DNA from: Sulfopaludibacter sp035606355
GTDB taxonomy: Bacteria > Acidobacteriota > Terriglobia > Bryobacterales > Bryobacteraceae
Length of the DNA: 64,000 bases
Direction: 5' to 3'
Assembly: GCA_035606355.1 (NCBI GenBank)
Contig: DATNFO010000059.1
Location: forward strand, 1-64,000
Both the position numbers and the translations under genes were made by a program. Below the pieces are notes generated by a model. The model saw nothing but the letters and a program-made list of their open reading frames with translations. It did no database searches and was not told the DNA's origin. This document shows positions 33,254 through 41,595 of this stretch, one piece after another (position 1 is the stretch's first letter; each line of letters starts with the position of its first letter).

Positions 33254-34908
33254 CGGTCCTCCATGGGCCGCTTGATGTTGTGTTCGCGCGCAAAACGGAT
33301 AGCATCCTCATAGCCCGCGTCGGCGTGGCGGATGACTCCGGTGCCGGGGTCGGTGGTGAGCACGCGTTCGAGTCTCCGCTCCGCCTCTTCGCTTCCGTCG
33401 GCGACCACAACCATGCCCGCGTGCTGCGAATAGCCGATGCCGACGCCGCCGCCGTTGTGTATGGAAACCCAGGAAGCGCCCGCCGCCGTGTTAACCAGCG
33501 CATTCAGCAGCGGCCAATCGGCGATGGCATCGGAGCCGTCCTTCATGGCTTCGGTTTCGCGGAACGGCGAAGCTACCGACCCGGCGTCCAGATGATCGCG
33601 CCCGATCACGATGGGAGCCTTGATCTCGCCGTTTCGCACCAGGCGGTTTATGGCGAGTCCGAATTCCGCGCGTTCGCCGTAGCCGAGCCAGCAGATGCGG
33701 GCGGGAAGGCCTTGAAATTGGATGCGCGCGCGCGCCAGCGGCAGCCATCGCGCGAGCGTCTCGTCGTGCGGGAACAGTTCGGCGGCGAGTCGATCGGTGC
33801 GATAGATGTCGGCGGGGTCGCCGGAAAGAGCCACCCAGCGGAAGGGTCCGCGGCCTTCGCAAAATAACGGGCGGATGTATTCCGGGACGAAGCCGGGAAT
33901 ATCGAAGGCGTTCTTCACGCCGGCTTTGAGCGCATGGGTGCGGATGTTGTTTCCGTAATCGAACGTGACGGCGCCGGCTCTTTGGAGCGACAGCATGGCT
34001 TCGACGTGCGTGCCCATCGCGGCGGTGGATCGCGCTATGTACTCTTCGGGACTGCGCGAGCGCAGCGCTTTGGCCTCGGCGAGCGGCATGCCGTTGGGCA
34101 CGTAGCCGTTCAGGGGATCGTGGGCGCTGGTCTGGTCGGTGAGAACGTCGGGCACAATGCCGCGGCGAACGAACTCGGGCAGAACATCGGCGCAGTTGCC
34201 TTCGAGCGCGACAGAGATGGCCTCGCCTCTCGCGCGCGCATCGTTTATGATCGCGAGTGCTTCATCGAGCGAGCGCGCGTGGCGATCGCAGTAGCGGGTT
34301 TCGATGCGCCGTTGAATGCGCGCGGGATCGACTTCCACGCCCAGGAAGCACGCCCCGTTCATAGTGGCGGCGAGCGGCTGCGCGCCTCCCATGCCGCCCA
34401 TTCCGCCGGAGACCACGAATTTGCCGGCGAGCGATTCCATCCCGTGCTTGCGCGCCACCGCTGCGAATGTTTCGAACGTGCCCTGCACGATTCCCTGGCT
34501 GCCGATGTAGATCCACGAGCCTGCGGTCATCTGACCGTACATAGTGAGGCCCATGCGCTCCAGGCGATTGAATTCGTCCCAGTTGTTCCAGTGGCCCACC
34601 AGGTTCGAATTGGCGATGAGGACGCGCGGCGACTCGGGATGCGTGCGGAAAATGCCGGCGGGACGGCCCGATTGCACCAGCAGCGTTTCGTCATTCGCCA
34701 GACTGCGAAGCGCGCGCACGATCGCGTGGAAGCTGGGCCAATCGCGCGCCGCGCGGCCCGTGCCCCCGTAGACGACAAGATCGTCAGGGCGTTCGGCGAC
34801 CTCCGGATCCAGATTGTTGTGGAGCATGCGAAGAGCTGCTTCCTGTTGCCAGCCTTTGCACGACAGAGAGGAGCCACGAGGAGCCCGAATGGCGGTGGTC
34901 AATGCCAT
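33250..34908 (-). CDS. hutU: Urocanate hydratase
   Basis: 552 residues from ATG 34908. Urocanase signatures are abundant: NNLDPEVAERPDDLVVYGGTG, LLVQSGRPAGIFRTH, MTAGSWIYIGSQGIVQGT, GGMGGAQPLA, DQTSAHDPLNGY, IVIGRDHLD, and GGGVGIGYSQHAG near the C-terminus. It converts urocanate to 4-imidazolone-5-propionate using tightly bound NAD. The frame stays open 30 codons further upstream, but those codons translate a REP-like element (34930-35021) and are not part of the protein. It is the first hut gene in this cluster, so its promoter lies between 34909 and the repeats or within them. Confidence 0.95.
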   Translation of the reverse strand: MALTTAIRAPRGSSLSCKGWQQEAALRMLHNNLDPEVAERPDDLVVYGGTGRAARDWPSFHAIVRALRSLANDETLLVQSGRPAGIFRTHPESPRVLIANSNLVGHWNNWDEFNRLERMGLTMYGQMTAGSWIYIGSQGIVQGTFETFAAVARKHGMESLAGKFVVSGGMGGMGGAQPLAATMNGACFLGVEVDPARIQRRIETRYCDRHARSLDEALAIINDARARGEAISVALEGNCADVLPEFVRRGIVPDVLTDQTSAHDPLNGYVPNGMPLAEAKALRSRSPEEYIARSTAAMGTHVEAMLSLQRAGAVTFDYGNNIRTHALKAGVKNAFDIPGFVPEYIRPLFCEGRGPFRWVALSGDPADIYRTDRLAAELFPHDETLARWLPLARARIQFQGLPARICWLGYGERAEFGLAINRLVRNGEIKAPIVIGRDHLDAGSVASPFRETEAMKDGSDAIADWPLLNALVNTAAGASWVSIHNGGGVGIGYSQHAGMVVVADGSEEAERRLERVLTTDPGTGVIRHADAGYEDAIRFAREHNIKRPMEDR

Positions 34909-34929
34909 AGCACCTCTAGCATACCCAAG

Positions 34930-35021
34930 GTAGGTACCGGTCTCCAGACCGGTACCAGGCGCGCAAAGCGCGCCCGGGCGAGCGCCGCTCGCCTGCAACC
35001 GGTCTGGAGACCGGTCGCTAC
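34930..35021. repeat. Complete REP-pair (BIME-like) element R5a
   Basis: GTAG opens (34930-34933), then GTACCGGTCTCCAGACCGGTAC, GGCGCGC-AAA-GCGCGCC, GGCGAGC-GCC-GCTCGCC, and the closing ACCGGTCTGGAGACCGGT CGCTAC (CTAC 35018-35021). The 92-bp length equals that of copies R6a and R6b. Confidence 0.9.
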
Positions 35022-35074
35022 GTCCGCATCACGTCGAGGATAGAAAGTATCGGGGGGCGAAGCGAATGTAGCTA

Positions 35075-35119
35075 GGCGAGCGCCGCTCGCCTGCAACCGG
35101 TCTGGAGACCGGTCGCTAC
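35075..35119. repeat. Right half of a REP-pair element (R5b)
   Basis: GGCGAGC-GCC-GCTCGCC then CAACCGGTCTGGAGACCGGTC ending in GCTAC repeats the right half of R5a 54 bp further on. It ends five bases before the stop of the DUF4159 gene on the minus strand. Confidence 0.85.
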
Positions 35120-35123
35120 TCTG

Positions 35124-35969
35124 CTAGTGGGTCATTGAGTAGATGATGTAGTTCACTCCGATTCGAATTCCGAGCGCGGCGTACTTCTCGGGGTAATACG
35201 GCGCGTCCGCCCATTCCCAGGAGTCGCCTACGTCGGATTGAAACGTGATCGCCACCATCAGCCGGCCTTTGTCATCGAAAATGCCGCGCCAGCGGTCGGG
35301 GCAGTAGTCGCCGCACTTCCAACTGGTGCCGCGGCGGACGCTGCCTTCGCTCGCCACCTGATAGCGGTCGTCGAGATCGTACACCGTGTGGAAGATGGCG
35401 TCGCTGTTCTGTAGTTCGACCGCCTCGCGGTCCGGGAAAACTTTCTTCATGGACTGCATAAATACCTGCCACTCGCCTTCGCCCCAGAAATCGTCCGCCA
35501 TGAAGAAGCCGCCGCGGAGCAGGAATTCGCGCATCTGTTTGGCTTGCGCATCGGTGAGTTGCCAGTGCCCCGGCTGCACGGCATACAGCCACGGCCAATC
35601 GTACACATCGCCTTCGTCGAGGTTGACCGGCTGCTCGACGCTGCGCACCTGTATGCGCGTCAGGCGCCGCACGGCTTCAGAAAAGTGACGATCCGCGCGC
35701 GGATAATCCTGCGTCCAGATGGCGTTGCCTAATTCCCAATGGCCGCCGTTGCGATAACCGTAGCCGCGGCCGTAGCGGCCTCCCGGCGCTGGTGGATACA
35801 TCAGGCGGGCGAACGTCCACTCCCCCGGGTCGCGGTAATCTGGCGGCAACGGGATGGAGCCGACCTGGTACTCCACGCCCGGGAATTCACGAAACGGCCG
35901 TTGGGCGTAGAGCGACCCGATGAGTACGGCGGAAGCGATAGCCAGGCAAGCGGCCTTGCGGCGGGTCAT
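35124..35969 (-). CDS. Exported DUF4159 protein
   Basis: 281 residues from ATG 35969, giving a signal peptide (about 1-22, ending LYAQRPFRE). A tyrosine-glycine-rich stretch (PGGRYGRGYGYRNGG) lies near residue 65. The body contains motifs of DUF4159: WTQDYPRADRHFSEAVRRL, YAVQPGHWQLTDAQ and LLRGGFFMADDFWGEGEW, IYSMTH at the end. DUF4159 resembles the glutamine-amidotransferase-like or ThuA-like fold and its function is unknown. It is usually found near genes for moxR ATPase and VWA proteins, none of which adjoin it here. Confidence 0.8.
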   Translation of the reverse strand: MTRRKAACLAIASAVLIGSLYAQRPFREFPGVEYQVGSIPLPPDYRDPGEWTFARLMYPPAPGGRYGRGYGYRNGGHWELGNAIWTQDYPRADRHFSEAVRRLTRIQVRSVEQPVNLDEGDVYDWPWLYAVQPGHWQLTDAQAKQMREFLLRGGFFMADDFWGEGEWQVFMQSMKKVFPDREAVELQNSDAIFHTVYDLDDRYQVASEGSVRRGTSWKCGDYCPDRWRGIFDDKGRLMVAITFQSDVGDSWEWADAPYYPEKYAALGIRIGVNYIIYSMTH

Positions 35970-36038
35970 GAGTGCGACTCTTGCTGAAGAGAATACCAGA
36001 TGCAGTGGCAACCCGCCTGCAACACTTCCCGCGGCACC

Positions 36039-37529
36039 ATGCCTGCTGTAGTCTCACCGCCGCGCGACAACGACATCCTCGATCTGGCGTACGACGCGAT
36101 TTTCCTGCTGGCACTGGATGGAACTATCCTCCTATGGAACCGCGGCGCGGAAACTCTCTACGGCTGGAAACGGCAGGAGGCGCTCGGTAAGGTCTCGCAC
36201 GAATTATTGCGGACGCACTTTCCGTACGCCCTTGAGACCATCATGAAAGATTTGCTCGCCAACGGCGAATGGTCCGGCGAGCTGCGGCACACTACCAGTG
36301 ATGGCCATCTGGTCACGGTTTCCGCCCGTTGGGGTCTGCGGCGCGACTCGGCCGGGAGTCCGCTCGGCTTCCTGGAGATCAATCGCGACATCACGGCGCA
36401 AGTCGATGCGGAGCGCGAACGGGCGCGGCTCGCTGCGGTTGTGGAGTCCTCGACCGAAGCGATTATCAGCAAATCCCTGAACGGCGAGATCGAGACCTGG
36501 AACAACGGAGCCGTGCGCCTGTACGGTTTTGAAAAAGAGGAAGCCATCGGCAGGAACATCGCGATCATCGTGCCGCCGGATCGCACGGGCGAGGAAGCGT
36601 CGATTCTGGAGCGCGTTCGTGCGGGCGAACACATTCCGGCGTTCGATACCGTTCGCCTGCGCAAGGATGGCTCGCTGGTGGATGTTTCCGTCACGATTTT
36701 TCCGATCACCAATGAGGCCGGCGCGGTGACCGGAGCCTCGCATGTGGCGCATGACGTTACAGACCGGAAACGGTATGAACAGGAGATCCGGGAGCTTACC
36801 GAAACGCTGGAGCGGCGCGTGGAAGAGCGCACGCAGCAACTGGAGGACGCCAATCGCGAGCTGGAAAGCTTCAGCTACTCGGTGTCGCACGATCTACGCG
36901 CGCCGATTCGCAGTGTCGATGGATTCACGCGTCTGATTCTGGAGGAAACGGGCGACCGTCTCGACGCCGGCGTGGTGGAACGGCTGCAGCGAATCCGCGG
37001 CGCGGCAGGACGCATGGGCCACTTGATCGACGCACTGCTGGATCTGTCGCGGCTCAGCCGGTCGGAGATGCGGCGCGAGCACGTCGGCCTCTCCACCATT
37101 GCGCAGCACATCGCCAACGAACTGCTGCGCGGCGCACCGGAGCGCGATGTGACGTTTGAAATCGAGCCCGACCTGACGGCCACCGGCGACTCGCGCCTGC
37201 TCCGCGTGCTGCTTGAAAATCTTTTGGGAAACGCCTTCAAATTCACCGCGAAAACACCGCATGCGGTGATCTGTTTTGGCGCTGCCTGGATGGAAAATGA
37301 ATGGATCTATTTTGTACGCGATAACGGCGTGGGCTTTGAAATGCAATATTCAAACCAGTTGTTTACGCCCTTTCAGCGGCTGCATGGAAGGGAGTGGGAG
37401 GGTACCGGCATCGGATTGGCGACTGTTCACCGCATCGTGATTCGTCATGGCGGATACATTCGGGTGGAAGCGGAACCGGGCCGGGGCGCAACGTTCTATT
37501 TCACATTGAAGGCGGAGGCGGAACTCTGA
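36039..37529 (+). CDS. PAS-PAS histidine kinase (phytochrome-type kinase core)
   Basis: 496 residues from ATG 36039; an ATG 13 codons earlier is possible. Two PAS domains (about 12-125 and 135-250; ILDLAYDAIFLLALDGTIL and AVVESSTEAIISKSLNGEI), a coiled segment with RRVEERTQQLEDANREL, HisKA with H284 in YSVSHDLRAPIRSVDGF, and HATPase with DNGVGFE and GTGIGLATV. The H-box and VDGF context are those of Cph1-type kinases, but neither a GAF-phytochrome domain nor a LOV cysteine motif is present, so the signal is not light by any visible criterion. It overlaps the Rcp1-like regulator start by one base. Confidence 0.9.
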   Translation: MPAVVSPPRDNDILDLAYDAIFLLALDGTILLWNRGAETLYGWKRQEALGKVSHELLRTHFPYALETIMKDLLANGEWSGELRHTTSDGHLVTVSARWGLRRDSAGSPLGFLEINRDITAQVDAERERARLAAVVESSTEAIISKSLNGEIETWNNGAVRLYGFEKEEAIGRNIAIIVPPDRTGEEASILERVRAGEHIPAFDTVRLRKDGSLVDVSVTIFPITNEAGAVTGASHVAHDVTDRKRYEQEIRELTETLERRVEERTQQLEDANRELESFSYSVSHDLRAPIRSVDGFTRLILEETGDRLDAGVVERLQRIRGAAGRMGHLIDALLDLSRLSRSEMRREHVGLSTIAQHIANELLRGAPERDVTFEIEPDLTATGDSRLLRVLLENLLGNAFKFTAKTPHAVICFGAAWMENEWIYFVRDNGVGFEMQYSNQLFTPFQRLHGREWEGTGIGLATVHRIVIRHGGYIRVEAEPGRGATFYFTLKAEAEL

Positions 37530-37939
37530 TGGCAGCGGACGGGCTGGTGCTCATGGTGGAAGACGATCCGGACGATGAAGAACTCGCCCGCTCAAGCCTG
37601 GAAAAGCATCACATCGGCCGCATCGTTTCGGTGCACGACGGTCTGGAGGCGCTCGAGTACTTGCACAACGACGACCGCGAACTGCCGAAAGTCGTGCTGC
37701 TGGATCTCAAGCTGCCTAAACTCGACGGCCATGAAGTGTTGCGCCGCATTCGCGCCCACCCGCGCACTCAATATCTCCCCGTGGTGGTAATGACGTCTTC
37801 CAAGCAGGACCGGGACCGGATAGGCTCTTACCGGCACGGGGCCAACAGCTATGTAATCAAGCCGATCGATTTCGACCAATTCCGCGACGCCATACGCCAA
37901 CTCGGCACGTACTGGGTGGGCATCAACGAACCTGCATGA
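37529..37939 (+). CDS. Rcp1-like single-domain response regulator
   Basis: 136 residues, receiver only: VEDDPDDEELARSSLEKH, phosphoacceptor D59 in LLDLKLPKLDG, MTSSKQDRDRIGSY and the lysine in VIKPIDF. The insert with ELPKVVLLDLKLPK and the long final helix are characteristic of the regulators paired with cyanobacterial-phytochrome-type kinases. It is coupled to the kinase upstream (TGATG) and to the hybrid kinase downstream (ATGA), so it probably relays between them. Confidence 0.92.
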   Translation: MAADGLVLMVEDDPDDEELARSSLEKHHIGRIVSVHDGLEALEYLHNDDRELPKVVLLDLKLPKLDGHEVLRRIRAHPRTQYLPVVVMTSSKQDRDRIGSYRHGANSYVIKPIDFDQFRDAIRQLGTYWVGINEPA

Positions 37940-39507
37940 CATCGAATGGAAAACGGCAAGCTCCGGTCAAAGTTCTCATCATTGAAGATTCCGACGACGA
38001 CGCCATTCTCATCTGCGAAGAGCTGAAGCGGGGAGGCTTCCAGGCGAAGTTCGAGCGCGTCGAAACGCCCGACAGCCTCAAGCATGCCCTGTCGCAGGAG
38101 CGCGGCTACCAAGTGATTGTCTCGGATTATTCCCTGCCGCAGTTCAACGCGCTCGATGCTCTCAGGATTGTGCGAGACAGCGGAAGGGATATTCCGGTGA
38201 TCGTGGTTTCGGGCAGCGTGAGGGAGGCGGCGATCGTCGATGTGATGCGCGCCGGCGCCCGCGACTACGTGATGAAGGAGAACCTCACGCGATTGCCGCT
38301 GGCTGTGGAGCGGGAACTCGAAGAAGCCGAGGAGCGCCGGCGCCGCCGCGATATGGAGGTGCAGCTCCGGCATAGCCAGCGGCTGGAAAGCCTGGGCGTG
38401 CTGGCCGGGGGCGTCGCGCACGATTTCAATAACCTGCTCACCGGCATCATCGGCAACGTGAGCCTGGCGATCGAAGATACCGCGGCTGCCGCGCCGCTGC
38501 GGCCGATGCTGGAGCAGGCGCTGCAGGCTGCGCAGCAGGCGGCGAACCTCACGCGCCAGATGCTCGCCTATGCCGGCAAAGGCGGCTTCATCATCGAGCC
38601 CGTGGATGTTGCCGCGGCGGTAGACCAGGTGGGCGCGCTGCTTTCCGCATCGGTTACGAAGAATGTGTCGCTGCTGCTGGATTTAGGCGACGGGCTGCCG
38701 CGCGTGCAGGCGGATAAGGGGCAGGTCCAGCAGTTGGTGATGAACCTGGTGATCAACGCGGCCGAAGCGATCGGACCCGAGCAGCCCGGCACAGTTTTTG
38801 TTTCCGCCGGCACGCAGAATGTCACCGAAGAGGAGCTGCGAAACACCGTGGTGCGCGACGGCCTGCAGCCCGGGCGGTACGTGTGCATCGAGGTGCGCGA
38901 CACCGGAGTAGGAATGGATGCGGCCACGCAAGCGCGCATCTTCGACCCGTTCTTCACGACGAAGTTCACGGGTCGAGGGTTGGGACTTTCGGCGGTGGTG
39001 GGCATCGTCCGCAGCCACCACGGGACAATCCGGGTGTCCAGTGAGCCGGGGAAGGGGTCGGTCTTTACGGTATTTCTCCCTGCCACCAGCGAGTCGCCTA
39101 AGGCGGAGCCGCCGGCGAAGATAGCGCAGGTGGGACGCTCCAACGCAGTGGTGCTGGTGATCGACGATGAGGAAACGATACGGCGAACGGCGAAAGCAAT
39201 CCTCGAGCGCCGTGGCATGCACGTATTCGCGGCGGACACCGGCCGCGCGGGCATCGATTTGTTTCGCCGCCTGTCTGATCGCGTATCGGTGGTGCTGCTG
39301 GATCTGACCATGCCCGCGATGAGCGGGGCCGAGGCGCTGCGAGAGATCCACGCGATTCGCCGCGAGGTGCCTGTGATCCTCTCCAGCGGCTACAACGAGA
39401 GCGACGCCATGAACCGCGTGGAACCCCGCGAGGTCGCGGCTTTCATTCAGAAGCCGTATACTGCTGAAGAGTTATTGGCACAGGTGCTGAAGGCTCTCGG
39501 AGACTGA
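37936..39507 (+). CDS. REC-HisKA-HATPase-REC hybrid kinase
   Basis: 523 residues. N-terminal receiver (about 12-130, D64, with the lysine in YVMKENL), coiled linker, HisKA with H162 in GGVAHDFNNLLTGIIGN, HATPase with DTGVGMD and GRGLGLSAV, and a C-terminal receiver (about 400-520, VLLDLTMPAMSG, FIQKPYT). Kinases with HDFNN H-boxes are common as soluble, receiver-regulated kinases. The N-terminal receiver could be phosphorylated by the upstream kinase so that the three proteins form a relay. It has no membrane segment. Confidence 0.9.
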   Translation: MTSNGKRQAPVKVLIIEDSDDDAILICEELKRGGFQAKFERVETPDSLKHALSQERGYQVIVSDYSLPQFNALDALRIVRDSGRDIPVIVVSGSVREAAIVDVMRAGARDYVMKENLTRLPLAVERELEEAEERRRRRDMEVQLRHSQRLESLGVLAGGVAHDFNNLLTGIIGNVSLAIEDTAAAAPLRPMLEQALQAAQQAANLTRQMLAYAGKGGFIIEPVDVAAAVDQVGALLSASVTKNVSLLLDLGDGLPRVQADKGQVQQLVMNLVINAAEAIGPEQPGTVFVSAGTQNVTEEELRNTVVRDGLQPGRYVCIEVRDTGVGMDAATQARIFDPFFTTKFTGRGLGLSAVVGIVRSHHGTIRVSSEPGKGSVFTVFLPATSESPKAEPPAKIAQVGRSNAVVLVIDDEETIRRTAKAILERRGMHVFAADTGRAGIDLFRRLSDRVSVVLLDLTMPAMSGAEALREIHAIRREVPVILSSGYNESDAMNRVEPREVAAFIQKPYTAEELLAQVLKALGD

Positions 39508-39509
39508 AC

Positions 39510-40250
39510 TTGAAGGCGAACCTGAAGTGCGAGGATTTTGCGGACCACGGCGTGCTTTTGATTCCTTGCGTAACCGGCGATTACGAGGCCACGCTGGTGA
39601 ATCGAAGTGATACTCCAATCGCGGACTGGCGCCTGGTGTGGGAATTCTTCGATGCTCAGGGGAGGCGAGTACGGCACTCTACGTTCGGTTTCTGCGGGTG
39701 CCGGTTTCCTTCCGTGCTGCTTCCGTTCGGTCTCGACGAACAGCGATTGCGTCAGGATGTTTATTGGCGCACGGTGCTCCCGGGGTCGAAGCGCCTGCTC
39801 AATGCGAGCGGCGAGACGATCGGCGACAATCGCGACGTGCGGCCTCCGGAACCTGACGAGATCGAACGGCATGGCGGATTCGGGGGCGGCTCGGGTGGCT
39901 TCCCGCGGCGAACGCCGCCGGGCGCGAGCGCGGTGTTGTCGATCGACGCGCTGTTCTTCGCGGATGGGCGGTTCCTCGGTCCGAACGGGTCCGGCTTATG
40001 GGAACTGGTCGTTGGTACGGCGGACGCGGCGATGTTTATCGGGCGAGTTGCCGCCCTGGAGGGGACGGTAGACGCAGTTTGGGAGGCCGCCGGACCTGCG
40101 CCGGAGTTCCTTGGCCCGAAGATGAAGGCACGGGAGTGGATTTCCAAGGTTGTGCATTCGATGTGCAGGAACCCGGAGGATCTCCAAGGCGTGCAATCCA
40201 TAGCGAGATGGGCCGACGCGGTCCCCCCGCACTACGTTCGGGTCCAGTAG
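39510..40250 (+). CDS. Unknown protein encoded with the sensory kinases
   Basis: 246 residues from a TTG at 39510, supported by GGAG seven bases upstream and by a position two bases after the preceding stop. The N-terminal half is beta-rich (GDYEATLVNRSDTPIADWRL, then WEFFDAQGRRVRH), suggesting an immunoglobulin-like fold; the middle has a glycine-rich stretch (HGGFGGGSGGFPRR), and the last 50 residues are helical. No signal peptide is present. No family is recognised. Its TAG stop (40248-40250) is the TAG of the REP element R6a. Parts of its 3' half are duplicated, scrambled, at 40352-40448. Confidence 0.7.
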   Translation: MKANLKCEDFADHGVLLIPCVTGDYEATLVNRSDTPIADWRLVWEFFDAQGRRVRHSTFGFCGCRFPSVLLPFGLDEQRLRQDVYWRTVLPGSKRLLNASGETIGDNRDVRPPEPDEIERHGGFGGGSGGFPRRTPPGASAVLSIDALFFADGRFLGPNGSGLWELVVGTADAAMFIGRVAALEGTVDAVWEAAGPAPEFLGPKMKAREWISKVVHSMCRNPEDLQGVQSIARWADAVPPHYVRVQ

Positions 40251-40338
40251 CGACCGGTCTCCCGACCGGTCGCAGGCGCGCAGAGCGCGACCGGGCGAGC
40301 GCAGCTCGCCTGCAACCGGTCAGGAGACCGGGCGCTAC
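40247..40338. repeat. Complete REP-pair (BIME-like) element R6a
   Basis: Opens GTAGCGACCGGTCTCCCGAC (the TAG is the stop of the upstream gene), then GGCGCGC-AGA-GCGCG, GGCGAGC-GCA-GCTCGCC, and closes with ACCGGTCAGGAGACCGGGCG before CTAC 40335-40338. The closing hairpin has two mismatches relative to R6b. Confidence 0.9.
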
Positions 40339-40351
40339 GTACGCATTCCGT

Positions 40352-40448
40352 CGATGGTGTTTATCGGGCGAGTTGCCGCGCTGGAGGGGACGGTGGACGC
40401 AGTTTGGACGGGAGTGGATTTCCAAGGTTTGCAATCCATAGCGAGATG
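40352..40448 (+). pseudogene. Scrambled partial copy of the upstream gene between two REP elements
   Basis: GTGTTTATCGGGCGAGTTGC and the following bases repeat 40034-40080 with about three changes; CGGGAGTGGATTTCCAAGG repeats 40135-40153; GCAATCCATAGCGAGATGG repeats 40193-40211. The intervening parts of the gene are missing, so this is a deletion-bearing fragment of the 3' half of the 39510 gene. It ends exactly where the GTAG of R6b begins. Confidence 0.75.
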
Positions 40449-40540
40449 GTAGCGACCGGTCTCCCGACCGGTCGCAGGCGCGCAGAGCGCGCCCGGGCGA
40501 GCGCAGCTCGCCTGCAACCGGTCTGGAGACCGGTCGCTAC
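40449..40540. repeat. Complete REP-pair (BIME-like) element R6b
   Basis: This 92-bp copy is nearly a perfect inverted repeat: GTAGCGACCGGTCTCCCGAC at the left, ACCGGTCTGGAGACCGGTCG plus CTAC at the right, with GGCGCGC/GCGCGCC and GGCGAGC/GCTCGCC hairpins between. Base 40540 is also the last base of the minus-strand stop codon of the membrane protein gene. Confidence 0.92.
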
Positions 40541-41595
40541 TACTCGATCATGTCGGGGTGGGCGAAGAGAAAGTGGTCGAAATAGTAGTGCATCAGGAGC
40601 ACGCTCAGCACCACCACGAAGTAGCTCTGGTCCGCCGATAGCGGCGTGGTTGCGCGGACTGCCATCGTCACCACCACCATGAAACCCGTCGCTACCAGGA
40701 AGCACGCGTAGTATGCCCACATGCCGCGCCGCCGCACCAGTTTCCGCACGAAGCCGTCGTCGATTTCGCCGCGCTGCTCGCGCAGGCGGTTGATCAGCCA
40801 CAGCAGGAACAGATACTGAAACGAATGCCAGGTGTTGTATCCCTGGAAGAGGACGTCGAGATTCGACCCCATCGGCAGCAGGAAAGACACCACCGTGGTG
40901 ACGCCAATGAGCAGCGTCTTGGGAGTGCTCGCCCTTCCTTCCCGGAACTCGACGGTGGTCTTCGCGATCCACGCCACCAGGAATGCCGCGAAGACCGCGC
41001 CGGCGATCTGGGCAAGCGGCAGAGCGCGCAAAAAGTCCGGGTAGGGAAGCAGCACGCCGCCGACAAAAAACTGGCGCAGCGACATCTTGTAAATTCCGAT
41101 GGGATACAGCGCCGTGAGAATCAGCCCATAATCCACCAGGCGCGACCACGCCGGTTCCGGCATTCCACTGCGCTTTCGGTAACAGTCCGTCAGGTAGATC
41201 ACCTGATGCAGTACGTGCAGGGAGGCCCAGGTGAAGAAGAACGTGATCAGCGCTTCGTAGTGCGTGACGCCGAGGTAAATCACGATCGCCGGGAGCAACA
41301 GCGACGCCGCTGTGTACCAGGGGTACCGCGCACGGAAACGGCCGTCCAGAAACGTATAAGTGACCGTCGAGAACAGATGCGGGCCGCCGATGAGGGTGGC
41401 GACAATAATGTTCACCAAATCGATTGCCTGCTGCTGTTTCATCCAGCCCGAGGCTTGGGCGGCCCAGGCAATCAGAAACGGCAGAGGCACCAGGACGGCG
41501 CTTCCGATGATCAGCGTGAGGTCCCAGGACGGTTTATAGATCCAACCCGGCACCCGGCGGGAGATGAGTGGCGAAGCGCTAGCGAACGCAGCCAT
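40540..41595 (-). CDS. Polytopic membrane protein with conserved-looking histidines, unknown function
   Basis: 351 residues with about eight or nine membrane helices. Histidine-bearing motifs lie at or near helix ends: IGGPHLFSTVTYTFLDGRF, FTWASLHVLHQVIYLTDCY, GYNTWHSFQYLFLLW and LMHYYFDHFLFAHPDMIE. This spacing recalls membrane-embedded metal oxygenases such as Brp/Blh-type or desaturase-like proteins, but I do not recognise a family and would not assign a reaction. Both N- and C-termini appear complete. The stop abuts the REP element R6b. Confidence 0.65.
   Translation of the reverse strand: MAAFASASPLISRRVPGWIYKPSWDLTLIIGSAVLVPLPFLIAWAAQASGWMKQQQAIDLVNIIVATLIGGPHLFSTVTYTFLDGRFRARYPWYTAASLLLPAIVIYLGVTHYEALITFFFTWASLHVLHQVIYLTDCYRKRSGMPEPAWSRLVDYGLILTALYPIGIYKMSLRQFFVGGVLLPYPDFLRALPLAQIAGAVFAAFLVAWIAKTTVEFREGRASTPKTLLIGVTTVVSFLLPMGSNLDVLFQGYNTWHSFQYLFLLWLINRLREQRGEIDDGFVRKLVRRRGMWAYYACFLVATGFMVVVTMAVRATTPLSADQSYFVVVLSVLLMHYYFDHFLFAHPDMIE

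Noticed and set aside
34909..34998. An N-terminal extension of HutU by 30 residues
   Set aside because: These codons translate a REP element also found at other loci, so they cannot be conserved protein sequence; ATG 34908 is used instead.
36039..37529. Phytochrome or LOV photoreceptor
   Set aside because: The kinase core resembles Cph1, but no bilin-binding GAF/PHY region or LOV cysteine motif is present.
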